A stretch of 64,000 nucleotides of DNA from Mimachlamys varia (lineage: Eukaryota > Mollusca > Bivalvia > Pectinida > Pectinidae), in NCBI GenBank assembly GCA_947623455.1, contig OX392534.1:41979426-42043425 (forward strand), given 5' to 3'. Positions 45,015 through 55,939 of the stretch are shown in pieces. The position numbers and the translations under genes are program-made. Each line of letters begins with the position of its first letter. Within the stretch, counting starts at the first letter, position 1. The notes under the pieces are model-generated. The model saw only the letters and a program-made list of their open reading frames with translations, was not told the DNA's origin and made no database searches.

Positions 45015-46026
45015 CGGGCATTGTTTTTCATTCAGAAGTTTAAGGGGTAGATTGCATTAGATTCCTCATGGAAAACTACCCCCAAAAAGGTGATTTTTCT
45101 ACATTTAAGTGATATCCTCATTATTAAATGAATAATATATCGAGGATTGGAAATCTGTACAGACTGGAGCAATGTAGCAAACAACTACAGCCAGTCAGAC
45201 TGGAGCAATGTAGCTAACAGTTACAGCCAGTCATACATCCATACTGGAGCAATGTAGCTTACAGCTACAGCCAGTCATACTTCCATACTGGAGCAATGTA
45301 GCTTACAGCTACAGCCAGTCATATTTCCATACTGGAGCAATGTAGCTAACAGCTACAGCCAGTCACATTTCCATACTGGAGCAATGTAGCTAACAGCTAC
45401 AGCCAGTCATACTTCCATACTGGAGCAATGTAGCTAACAGCTACAGCCAGTCATACTACTATACTGGAGCAATGTAGCTTACAGCTACAGCCAGTCATAA
45501 TTCCATACTGGAGCAATGTAGCTAACAGCTACAGCCAGTCACATTTCCATACTGGAGCAATGTAGCTAACAGCCTACAGCCAGTCATACTTCCATACTGG
45601 AGCAATGTAGCTAACAGCTACAGCCAGTCATACTTCCAAACTGGAGCAATGTAGCTAACAGCTACAGCCAGTCATACTTCCAAACTGGAGCAATGTAGCT
45701 AACAGCTACAGCCAGTCATATGATGCTATTCCTCCTATGCTCGATCAGGATGGTGCCTACCATATGATTAGCCCTCAATAAGTAACAATTAATTTGAAAG
45801 GAGGAATAGCATCTATTTATTCTAGATTATTATATGATAATTGCTGAGTTTGCCCCCAACGCCAACACAATTTTTTGTACAAGAGTTATTGTATCAGATT
45901 TGGTATTTATGTATTTTTTGATATTATGTTATGATATGTGTCTTTTTATTTTTTGATCTTTAATTCACATTAAATGTTGTACATAAAATTTTAATTCTAT
46001 CTCTTAGTTATTTGTTTCATTTAAAT
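45015..46026 (+). repeat. B1, internal split direct repeat with hairpin array
   Basis: 1,012 bp, repeated as B2. Contains 13 units of about 44 bp (about 45162-45720), each able to pair ACTGG with CCAGT and TGTAGCT with AGCTACA. Next comes a 13-bp inverted pair ATGCTATTCCTCC / GGAGGAATAGCAT (about 45723-45812). It abuts A2 directly (shared AAT at 46024-46026). Confidence 0.92.
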
Positions 46027-46413
46027 TGAGGCTTATGTAGATAAGCCAGGTTTAAATGAACTAATAACTTTAATGCTGAGTCTATCTCACAGTAGAACTC
46101 AGAGTATTAATTGCCTTATAATAGTTTATTGTGTCCCTATCAGCAGGGTCACTGTAGCCATATAACATCAGTTATATGGTCTAACATAAAGCAGATGCTA
46201 CATGTGGTATTAATTAGGGAGGTACCTACATGTTTATGTAAGATATGCATGGAGGGGGCCAGACAGCTAGGGGGTCAGAGGGAGTGACCAGTCACATGGT
46301 AGTTAGGAACAATATGATTGGCCGAAAGATTTCAGTAGTATTTCTTTGTCCAGTGTCTGGTCACTTTGTCAGCATCTGTAGAGGGAGTAACAGTGTTTTA
46401 AAATCTTTGTCAT
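46024..46413 (+). repeat. A2, internal split direct repeat
   Basis: Copy of A1, contiguous with B1. The B1-A2 joint reproduces the end-to-end junction expected in a circular intermediate. The short open frame beginning MHGGGQ in both A copies is not supported as a gene. Confidence 0.93.
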
Positions 46414-46612
46414 CCACCACCACCCCAGCCACCTATACCGGTAATAAGAAGCATATCAGTAAATCATTGTTTAACTCTTTTTCTTGGAGTAATTCTATTG
46501 TTATCAATTGAAAGCCTATAATTAAGTACATGCATTGTTTTTTTTTTTTTTTAAGAATGATATGAAATATGAAAATTATAATTGGGCAAACTCAGTTAAT
46601 TATAGAGTAGGG
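46414..46612 (+). other. Spacer between A2 and B2
   Basis: 199 bp not present at the other junctions, starting with a CCACCACC patch and containing a T15-type run. GGGCAAACTCAGTTAATTAT at about 46584 is an inverted partner of the CTGAGTTTGCCC segment in B2. Confidence 0.75.
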
Positions 46613-47624
46613 CGGGCATTGTTTTTCATTCAGAAGTTTAAGGGGTAGATTGCATTAGATTCCTCATGGAAAACTACCCCCAAAAATGTGATTTTTCTAC
46701 ATTTAAGTGATATCCTCATTATTAAATGAATAATATATCGAGGATTGGAAATCTGTACAGACTGGAGCAATGTAGCAAACAACTACAGCCAGTCAGACTG
46801 GAGCAATGTAGCTAACAGTTACAGCCAGTCATACATCCATACTGGAGCAATGTAGCTTACAGCTACAGCCAGTCATACTTCCATACTGGAGCAATGTAGC
46901 TTACAGCTACAGCCAGTCATATTTCCATACTGGAGCAATGTAGCTAACAGCTACAGCCAGTCACATTTCCATACTGGAGCAATGTAGCTAACAGCTACAG
47001 CCAGTCATACTTCCATACTGGAGCAATGTAGCTAACAGCTACAGCCAGTCATACTACTATACTGGAGCAATGTAGCTTACAGCTACAGCCAGTCATAATT
47101 CCATACTGGAGCAATGTAGCTAACAGCTACAGCCAGTCACATTTCCATACTGGAGCAATGTAGCTAACAGCCTACAGCCAGTCATACTTCCATACTGGAG
47201 CAATGTAGCTAACAGCTACAGCCAGTCATACTTCCAAACTGGAGCAATGTAGCTAACAGCTACAGCCAGTCATACTTCCAAACTGGAGCAATGTAGCTAA
47301 CAGCTACAGCCAGTCATATGATGCTATTCCTCCTATGCTCGATCAGGATGGTGCCTACCATATGATTAGCCCTCAATAAGTAACAATTAATTTGAAAGGA
47401 GGAATAGCATCTATTTATTCTAGATTATTATATGATAATTGCTGAGTTTGCCCCCAACGCCAACACAATTTTTTGTACAAGAGTTATTGTATCAGATTTG
47501 GTATTTATGTATTTTTTGATATTATGTTATGATATGTGTCTTTTTATTTTTTGATCTTTAATTCACATTAAATGTTGTACATAAAATTTTAATTCTATCT
47601 CTTAGTTATTTGTTTCATTTAAAT
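46613..47624 (+). repeat. B2, right split direct repeat (element end)
   Basis: Copy of B1 with the same 13 hairpin units in the same variant order. The only difference I noticed is one base (CAAAAAGG in B1, CAAAAATG in B2). Ends at AAT 47622-47624; host DNA begins CGCCATGAAATAG. Confidence 0.93.
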
Positions 47625-49540
47625 CGCCATGAAATAGTTTCAATCAGAGATATCCCAACTGTAGGAGTACTGTACTGTACATATGAGTACATAGTATTTA
47701 TCTCCAAATTAAATTGCTGTGGAATAGTTGCTTCATAGGAAAATGTGAAATTTAGTCGCTACGAAAATAAGTTGCTTTACAGTATCTACTCGAATAAAAA
47801 TGTACCATTATGATGTTGATGAAGAAAAAGAGTCAAGATAGAAGCATCTTAACTAACTTTATGAAAGCTCTCAAATAATTAAGTAAGTTTTAAAACAATT
47901 ATATTATAATGGAATCAAGTTGTCCGTCCGTCCGTCTGTAGACACAATTTTGTCCGGCTATGCATTCGCTCGGTTTTCAACGGATCTTTTTAAAATTTTG
48001 ATGGAATAGACGGTACAGTATGAAGATGTACCCTTCATTTGTTGTACAAATAACTTTAAGGGGGCGGGGGTATGAGTTGGCCTTCAGACGGCAGTTCTAG
48101 TTTAGGATAGGTATTTTGGAAGTATTTAATTAATCAAGAAACAAATAGAAGGTAAAAGGTACTCCAGATTACATGCATCAGTACACATGTAATATCCAAT
48201 GTATCGGTAATTAGGAAATGCTGAGAAAAACTTTTAAGGGAGATAACTTCAGTATACATGTTATGATTCATTGCCGCCCTGCTGGCAAGAGTTGAATTTT
48301 ATTGAGAATGATTAGATCTCTAGCTGCTGGTCAATTAATTAAATTCCTTGAAGGATTAAATTTCCTGCTTTGTTAAATTGATTATATTCCTTGGCATGAA
48401 ACAAAAGTATTGGTGACTGAATGGGTGTTTTCAGTGTTTGTAAGCCTAATGATATATCATGTATGAACATGCATGAAATGAAAATATTATTGCGATAACA
48501 ATTTCATATAGAATATCTTTTGTTGGAAAGTAGTCAAAACTTTCTCATATTTTCTTAATGCCAAAAATAATTATATATGGGTATTCAATTCAGAATTCAA
48601 TACGAAAATGGCTTCAATGACCTTTATGCTTATAATAAGATCATGTACATTCATTTATTCAGAATGTATATTATGGAGGTGTCACAACAAAACTGTGTGT
48701 TGATTTCGAGTGTTATTCTATAGGTCAGATAATATGTTCTTTGTGGTAATTCCACATTAAAATATATAATTAATAGGTTAGCCGATGACACGTTAAATGC
48801 TGTGTCAGAAAAAATTGCACATGTTACTGTTCAATTGGTTTTAGATTATATTATTCAGCATGTTGATAAATTGTATAAAAGGAAATTAAATTGTGTTTCT
48901 GTTCAATATAGAAAAGTTTCCCTTTTAAATCACAATTCTAAACGACTTGGCATTGATTTGATCGTAAGTTCAGCCCTCGGATCATAACCTTTAAGAGATA
49001 AGCAATAGCAGGAATGTGATTTTCTCGTCTATATAGCGACAAGTGAAATATTTCCTGAGAAATCCATCCCAGTAATGTTATATATTTTCATTACTCTGCA
49101 ATTACCTGTAAATCGGTAGTCACGACTCTGAGACTCTCTCAGGTGAGAGATTTAAATGCCGAAGTACGTGAGTGTAGCCCCTTACCAACACATAGGTCCT
49201 CCTCAATGCCTCTGTGAAGCAAAGTGGCACTGCTGTGAGAAGTCTTTTTTTTTGCAACTCCTACCGATATTGGCATGTTTTCAGAAGAGCAATTTATAAT
49301 GCTTAGTAGTGCTAGTTGTTATCTGTTGTCGGTACATTATTATTCCCCCCGCAACAAAGTTGGGGTGGGGGGGGGGGGGGGGGTATACTGGAATCACCCT
49401 GTCTGTCTGTCGTCCGCAGTTACTTGTCTGGAGATCTCCTCCTTAACTAACTGGAAGTTTTCAATGAAACTTCACATGAATGATCAATATGTCATCTAGT
49501 TGTGCTTCGGCATTTTTACTTAAGATTTCTACCCCTTTTT
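47625..49540 (+). other. Intron 16 after the YR retrotransposon
   Basis: AT-rich, no exon. A GTCC-rich fragment (about 47929-48000) resembles the head of other bivalve repeats. A TACTGGAATCACCCT-family copy preceded by a G homopolymer lies at about 49350-49500. One AGGGAGATAA motif at 48238. Confidence 0.6.
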
Positions 49541-50400
49541 GTCTCGCCTCGACGATAGTCGAGAAAGCGAGACTAAGGTGTTACTTTTCCAGTGGCGGCG
49601 GCGGCGGCAACATTTGCGTTAAAGTCCACTTTTGATAGTGTTATAATTATCCAATTTAATTGAAAGTTGGTCACATTGTTCAAACTATCATACTTAATAC
49701 CTTGCCTCAATTTAAATGAAATCGTATTACAGGTTTTGGTATTTTGGGGCAAAATCATGGGAATTTTGAGAATTTGCGTTAAAGTTCACTTTTTATATTG
49801 TTACAGATATCCGATTGAATTGAAACTTTATGTAGTTACTATCATCATCATACTGAACATCTTGGTGAAATTTGGAGGAAATTTATATACAGGTTTTGGT
49901 GTTTTGGGTCAAAAACATGGGAATTTTGAGAATTTGTGTTAAAGTCTATTTTTTATAGTGTCACTGATATCAGATTCTATTGAAACTTACAGTAGTTACT
50001 GATATCATCATACTGAACACTGTAATTAGATTTGGAGGAAATTAAATTGCAGGTTCAGCTGTTTTGGGGCAAAAACATGGGAATTTTGAGTATTTGCGTT
50101 AAAGTCCACTTTTTATAGTGTGACTGATATCGGATTCAATTGAAACCTAGGGTAGTTACTAATATTATCTTACTGAAGACCCTACTGAAAATTGGAGGAA
50201 ATTTTGGGATAAAAACATGGTTATTTTGAGAATTTACGTTAGCATCCACTATTTACAGTGTTATTGATATGTAATTAAATTGAAACTTTGCTATTTTACA
50301 GATATAATCTTGCTGTATATATTTTGTTGTACTAATTTTTACGTTGGGACTTAAATATTATCGGCAAAGTGGGAAAGGTGAGGCATATAATTACGCGTAA
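49541..50400 (+). mobile_element. Helentron/pearl-like non-autonomous repeat with ~160-bp tandem core
   Basis: Begins with a strong hairpin: GTCTCGCCTCGAC (49541-49553) pairs with GTCGAG + GCGAGAC (49558-49573, three-base bulge). After a CGG microsatellite come about five units marked by AATTTGCGTTAAAGT at 49611, 49771, 49931, 50091 and 50231 (periods 160, 160, 160, 140 bp). Terminal hairpin plus tandem core resembles pearl elements of oysters and Helitron-derived repeats; that assignment is inference. The right end is unclear. Confidence 0.6.
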
Positions 50401-51010
50401 TTCTTGTTAGGGAGTTATGACCTTTTTTCCCCAAATTTACAATGCAATTTTACTTTGAAAATTTCATTTTAATTGTACAACCGACATTACAGACCCTTGT
50501 CTGACACCAGTGGATATATAAAAAACCACCAAAAATGTTTAATTCTCTTTTGATGTCAGTAGGAGCATTAATGTCATATTGATATATCCTGTTCATATTT
50601 CAAATGACAATTCATATTTAAAATCTTTTTAAGCGAGATATGTCTCTTCATGCAAAATAACTTGTCAACAAAATCTGTCTTCACTTACATGCCATCATCA
50701 TTTCATTAAGGCTTTACATGGATGATCAGTATGTTATGCAATTTCATAATTCAACTCCTTTTTAGGGAGTTATGCCCCTTTATGGGAATAACTTGTCTTG
50801 ATAGATTTTTATGAAACTTGACATGAATGACATGAATGATTAGTATATTTTGTGGTTATGCATCAGCATTTTAATTTCAGATTTCAACTTCTTTTAAGGA
50901 GTTATTTCTGTAAGTTGGCGTCAAGGTCAGTAGAGGATTATAAACTAACAGCATCTGCGGGAGGTGTTAGTTATCTTACAAATCACAGTTCAAGTTGCAT
51001 CTGTTGTGGT
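50401..51010 (+). other. Intron 16, degenerate repeat-like DNA
   Basis: Phrases such as GGGAGTTATG and ACATGAATGA recur here and after the 17.8- and 49.4-kb repeats, so this is probably an old copy of a related family. No gene. Confidence 0.45.
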
Positions 51011-52750
51011 CGATTATCTGTCGTCAGTACCTTATTACACCTGTGGAGGTAGATTATCTGCTGTCAGTACTTTATTACACCTGTGGTGGTAGATTATCTG
51101 TCGTCAGTACCTTATTACACCTGTGTTGGTAGATTATCTGCTGTCAGTACTTTATTACACCTGTGGTGGTAGATTATCTGTCGTCAGTACCTTATTACAC
51201 CTGTGGAGGTAGATTATCTGTCGTCAGTACCTTATTACACCTGTGGTGGTAGATTATCTGTCGTCAGTACCTTATTACACCTGAAGAGGTAGATTATCTG
51301 TCGTCAGTACCTTATTACACCTGTGGTGGTAGATTATCTGCTGTCAGTACTTTATTACACCTGTGGTGGTAGATTATCTATCGTCAGTACCTTATTACAC
51401 CTGTGGAGGTAGATTATCTGTCGTCAGTACCTTATTACACCTGTGGTGGTAGATTATCTGTCGTCAGTACCTTATTACACCTGAAGAGGTAGATTATCTG
51501 TCGTCAGTACCTTATTACACCTGTGGTGGTAGATTATCTGTTGTCAGTACCTTATTACACCTGTGGTGGTTGATTACCTGTCGTCAGTACCTTATTACAC
51601 CTGTGGAGGTAGATTATCTGTCGTCAGTACTTATTACACCTGTGTTGGTAGATTATCTGTCGTCAGTACTTAATACACCTGTGGAGGTAGATTATCTGTC
51701 ATCAGTACCTTATTTAACCTGTGGTGGGCGATTATCTGTCTTCAGTACCTTTTTACACCTGTGTTGGTAGATTATCTGTCCTCAGTACCTTATTGCACCT
51801 GTGGTGGTAGATTATCTGTTGTCAGTACTTATTACACCTGTGGTGTTAGATTATCTGTTGTCAGTACCTTATTACACCTGTGGTGGTCGATTATCTGTCG
51901 TTAGTACCGTATTACACCTGTGTTGATAGATTATCTGTTGTCAGTACTTATTACACCTGTGGTGTTAGATTATCTGTTGTCAGTACCTTATTACACCTGT
52001 GGTGGTCGATTATCTGTCGTTAGTACCTTATTACACCTGTGTTGGTAGATTGTCTGTCGTCAGTACCTTATTACACCTGTGTTGGTAGATAGTCTGTCGT
52101 CAGTACCTTATTACACCTGTGGTGGTAGATTATCTGTTGTCAGTACCTTATTACACCTGTGGTGGTTGATTATCTGTCGTCAGTACCTTATTACACCTGT
52201 GGTGGTTGATTACCTGTCGTTAGTACCTTATTACACCTGTGTTGGTAGATAGTCTGTCGTCAGTACCTTATTACACCTGTGTTGGTAGATAGTCTGTCGT
52301 CAGTACCTTATTACACATGTGGTGGTAGATTATCTGTCGTCAGTACCTTATTACACCTGTGGTGGTCGATTATCTGTTGTCAGTACCTTATTACACCTGT
52401 GGTGGTCGATTATCTGTCGTTAGTACCTTATTACACCTGTGTTGATAGATTATCTGTCGTCAGTACTTATTACACCTGTGGTGTTAGATTATCTGTTGTC
52501 AGTACCTTATTACACCTGTGGTGGTAGATTATTTGTCGTCAGTACTTATTACACCTGTGTTGGTAGATTGTCTGTTGTCAGTACCTTATTACACCTGTGG
52601 TGGTAGATTATCTGTCGTCAGTACCTTATTACACCTGTGGTGTTAGATTATCTGTCGTCAGTACCTTATTACACCTGTGGTGGTAGATTATCTGTCGTCA
52701 GTACCTTATTACACCTGTGGTGGTCGATATTGTGTCATCAGTATTTATTG
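51011..52750. repeat. 40-bp tandem array (about 43 units)
   Basis: Unit marker AGATTATCTGTCGTCAGTAC then CTTATTACACCTGTGGTGGT, period 40 bp, with a few 39-bp units lacking one base in the TACCTTATT segment. Variants (GTGGAGG, GTGTTGG, GAAGAGG) recur in multi-unit blocks, suggesting duplication of 3-4 units at a time. Confidence 0.95.
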
Positions 52751-53456
52751 CAGCTGTGGAGGTCGATAGGATGTTTTATAGACTTAATTTAACACTTATG
52801 TTGGTGTTTTGACCTTGTGTTTTTCTGTTATCTAACTAATGTGTGTATGTTTTCCCACACTTTGTCCTGTCAGTAATAAATGTCAGATTTATGTATTTTG
52901 TTGGTATTTTTATGGCTCAGCATTACACTCTTGACGATATCAGCAACAGCTTAGTGAAAAAGCTGAAAGAAAAAAGTGTTTTTATTTGGCCTGTAGGGGT
53001 TTTAATGGGGGTGATATAATATTTATAGAACACTTTACATATATGTTACATGTATTATAGATAAAAGACCTCTTTCTTTAAACTGACTATATGGGAAACC
53101 AAAATCAATATTGATTGATAGCTGATCATACCAGACAGGTAAAATAAAATAAAGGCTTAGTGTTTTTAGTCGATGATAAATATATGTAGCGCTCCCTTCT
53201 GTGTCGGGAGGCGTCAAGTTTATTGCGGGATGGAATTGTGGTGCGACAGAGAACAGACACAAAAAGTAAAGTTCTTATATTTATTCACTCCAATATGGAA
53301 AGTTCCAAAGTAATAGCCATTTACAGGTTAATGGCATCTTCACTTGTACTCCATACATTTCCGCTATAGTTCTTTCACACAGCGTGCTCTTTCAGTCTTC
53401 ATTCTTATAAACTATCTTATAGCACTATAAACTCTTATATACAGGTGTTCATTATT
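52751..53456 (+). other. Intron 16, no feature seen
   Basis: AT-rich; no gene or repeat recognised. Confidence 0.5.
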
Positions 53457-54875
53457 AGCTCAGCTGGTCCGAAGGACCGAGGTGAGCTTATGCCATACCG
53501 TGACGTCCGTCGTCCGTCCGTCGTCCGTCCGTCGTCCGTCCGTCTGTCGTCCGTCAACAATTTCTTTAAACGACTTCTCCTCCATAACCACTGATAGGAA
53601 ATCAACCTAATTTGGCAGGAAGCATCCTTGGGTGCCCAGGATTCAAAATTGTACTAATGGTGGGACTGACCCCCTAGGGGGCTGAGGGGCGGGGCCAAAA
53701 ATGGTTATTTAGCTATATTGGTTTAAGCGACTTCTTCTCCATAACCACTGATAGGAAATCAACCTAATTTGGCAGGAAGCATCCTTGGGTGCCCAGGATT
53801 CAAAATTGTACTAATGGTGGGACTGACCCCCTAGGGGGCTGAGGGGCGGGGCAAAAAAGGGTTATTTAGCTATATTGGTTTAAGCGACTTCTTCTCCATA
53901 ACCACTGATTGTTAATCAGCCTTATTTGGCAGAAAGTATCCCTAGGTGCTTAGGATTCAAAATTGTACTCATGATGGGACTGACTCCCTAGGGGGCTGAG
54001 GGTTGGGGCCATAAAAAATTATTTACCTATATTGATATTAGCGACTTCTTCTTCATAACCACTGATTGTTAATCAACCTTATTTGGCAGGAAGCATCCTT
54101 AGGTGCCCAGGATTCAAAATTTTACTAATGGTGGGACTGACCCCCTTGGGGGCTGAGGGGCGGGGCCAAAAATGGTTATTTAGCTATATTGGTTTAAGCA
54201 ACTTCTTCTCCATAACCATTGATTGAAAATCAGCCTTATTTGGCAGGAAGCATCCCTAGCTGCTCAGGATTCAAAATGGTACTCATGGTGGGACTGACCC
54301 CCAAGGGAGCTGAGGGGCGGGGCGAAAAAAGGGTTATTTAGCTATATTGGTTTAGTCGACTTCTTCTTCATAACCACAGATTGGAAATCAGCCTTATTTG
54401 GCAGAAAGTATCCCTAGGTGCTCAGGATTCAAAATTGTACGCATGGTGGGACTGACCCCCTAGGGGGCTGAGGGGTGGGGGCCATAAAAAAGTATTTAGC
54501 TATATTGATATTAGCGACTTTTTTTTCATAACCACTGATTGGAAATCAACCTTATTTGGCAGGAAGCATGCTTAGGTGCCCAGGATTCAAAATCGTACTC
54601 ATGGTGAGACTGATCCCCTAGGGGGCTGAGGGGCGGGGCAAAAAAGGGTTATTTAGCTATATTGGTTTAAGCGACTTCTTCTCCATAACCATTGATTGGA
54701 AATCAGCCCTATTTGGCAGGAAGCATCCCCAGGTGCTCAACATTCAAAATTGTACTTATGGTGGGATTTACCCCCTAGGGGGCTGAGGGACGAGCCAAAA
54801 AGAAAATATTTTATCATGATTACTTAGATACCAATGTATCCAGGTGATCGATACAGGCCCTCTGGGCCTCTTGTA
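53457..54875 (+). mobile_element. Pearl/Helentron-like repeat, 8 tandem core units of ~157 bp
   Basis: The left end folds as a two-part hairpin: AGCTCA (53457) with TGAGCT (53483-53488), and GGTCC-GAA-GGACC (53466-53478). A GTCCGTC microsatellite follows, then eight core units of about 157 bp marked by GCGACTTCTTCTCCATAACC and CCCCTAGGGGGCTGAGG. The right end has a perfect hairpin AGGCCC-TCT-GGGCCT (54855-54869) just before CTTGT. Terminal hairpins around a tandem core are the published architecture of oyster pearl elements and of Helitron-associated repeats; family membership is inference. Confidence 0.75.
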
Positions 54876-54877
54876 TA

Positions 54878-55270
54878 CATGTGGTCATTATGTGCAGGTG
54901 GTCATTATATACATGTGGTCATTATATACGGGTGATCATTATGTACAGGTGGTCATTATATACATGTGGTCATTATGTACAGGTGGTCATTATATACATG
55001 TGGTCATTATGTACAGGTGGTCATTATATACAGGTGGTCATTATATACACGTGGTCATTCATAATATACAGGTTGTCATTATATATATAGATGTGATTAT
55101 ATACAGGTGGTCATTATATACAGATGGTTATTCATAATATACAGGTGGTCATTATATATACAGATGTGATTATATAAAGGTGGTAATTATATACAGGTGG
55201 TCATTATATACAGATGGTTATTCATAATATACAAGTGGTCATTATAGGCAGGTGGTCTTTAAAGACAGGT
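54878..55270. repeat. 17-bp minisatellite (GTGGTCATTATATACAG)
   Basis: About 20 units alternating ATATACA and ATGTACA forms, with some longer joints (TTCATAATATACAG). It starts immediately at the right end of the pearl-like element. Confidence 0.9.
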
Positions 55271-55908
55271 GGTCTTTATATAAAGTTCGTCTTTATAGAC
55301 AAGTCAGGGAAGAAAATCCTCCTCCAAAAGGAGGAATTCCTCTTTTTTGATAATTTTTCTGTAACATTAATTCTTTAAATTCCCCATTAAAACCCCTTAA
55401 AATATTGGTTTTTCTCCTTTTTCACATCTGTCTGTTTTCATCTCTGACAAGTATAGTCGTTCATTTGAACAGATTGTCTACATATAGATGGAAGTCTGTT
55501 ATCTGTATTGTGTAATTTCTTGGTACTGCATAGTCGATTGTGTTATAGACAGGTCAGTATATAAAAACTGTCTTCAGGGTATTCTCATATAGTTACTCCT
55601 ATTCTCTTGATGAACACCAGATGTAAACATGTATAGACTTTCGGTTATTATTGAAGCTGTTTTATTAATTTGTTATAGGACAGGTAATGAAAAAACAGGG
55701 AGATAGATAATAGGGTAGAATTTCTGGGTACTCTGGACTGTTTGGCAACATTCCCTATGTAGATATAGACTCCATTTTCAAATATTAACCGTTTTATAAG
55801 TGTGAAACTTTGGAAATGTTTTCATTGTCTTTTTGCAATTAAGAAAAAAAAAAAGCATGAAGACCTTTTTAAGAGACCACCGTCAAAGAGGCAGTGGAGT
55901 GGTCTCGT

Positions 55909-55939
<31 letters not shown>

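Larger units (their letters stand above)
40083..47624 (+). mobile_element. Complete tyrosine-recombinase retrotransposon with split direct repeats (Ngaro/PAT-like, DIRS order)
   Basis: Order: A1 (40083-40472), gag, RT/RNase H, tyrosine recombinase, B1 (45015-46026), A2 (46024-46413), 199-bp spacer, B2 (46613-47624). A repeats differ in position by 5,941 bp and B repeats by 1,598 bp. This split-direct-repeat pattern is described for Ngaro and PAT elements, which integrate through a circular intermediate and make no target duplication. No methyltransferase domain follows RNase H, unlike DIRS1. AAT occurs at the left edge, at the B1/A2 joint and at the right edge, as expected for recombination at a short shared core. 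It sits in the sense orientation inside the last intron of the TTC41-like gene. Confidence 0.93.

Noticed and set aside
46245..46511. Open frame starting MHGGGQTARG, also in A1 at 40304
   Set aside because: Lies in the A repeats of the YR element, differs after the repeat boundary, and has no domain.
49667..49942. 91-codon open frame
   Set aside because: Falls within the 160-bp core units of the repeat at 49541-50400 and repeats itself (LVFWGKIMGI / GVLGQKHGN).
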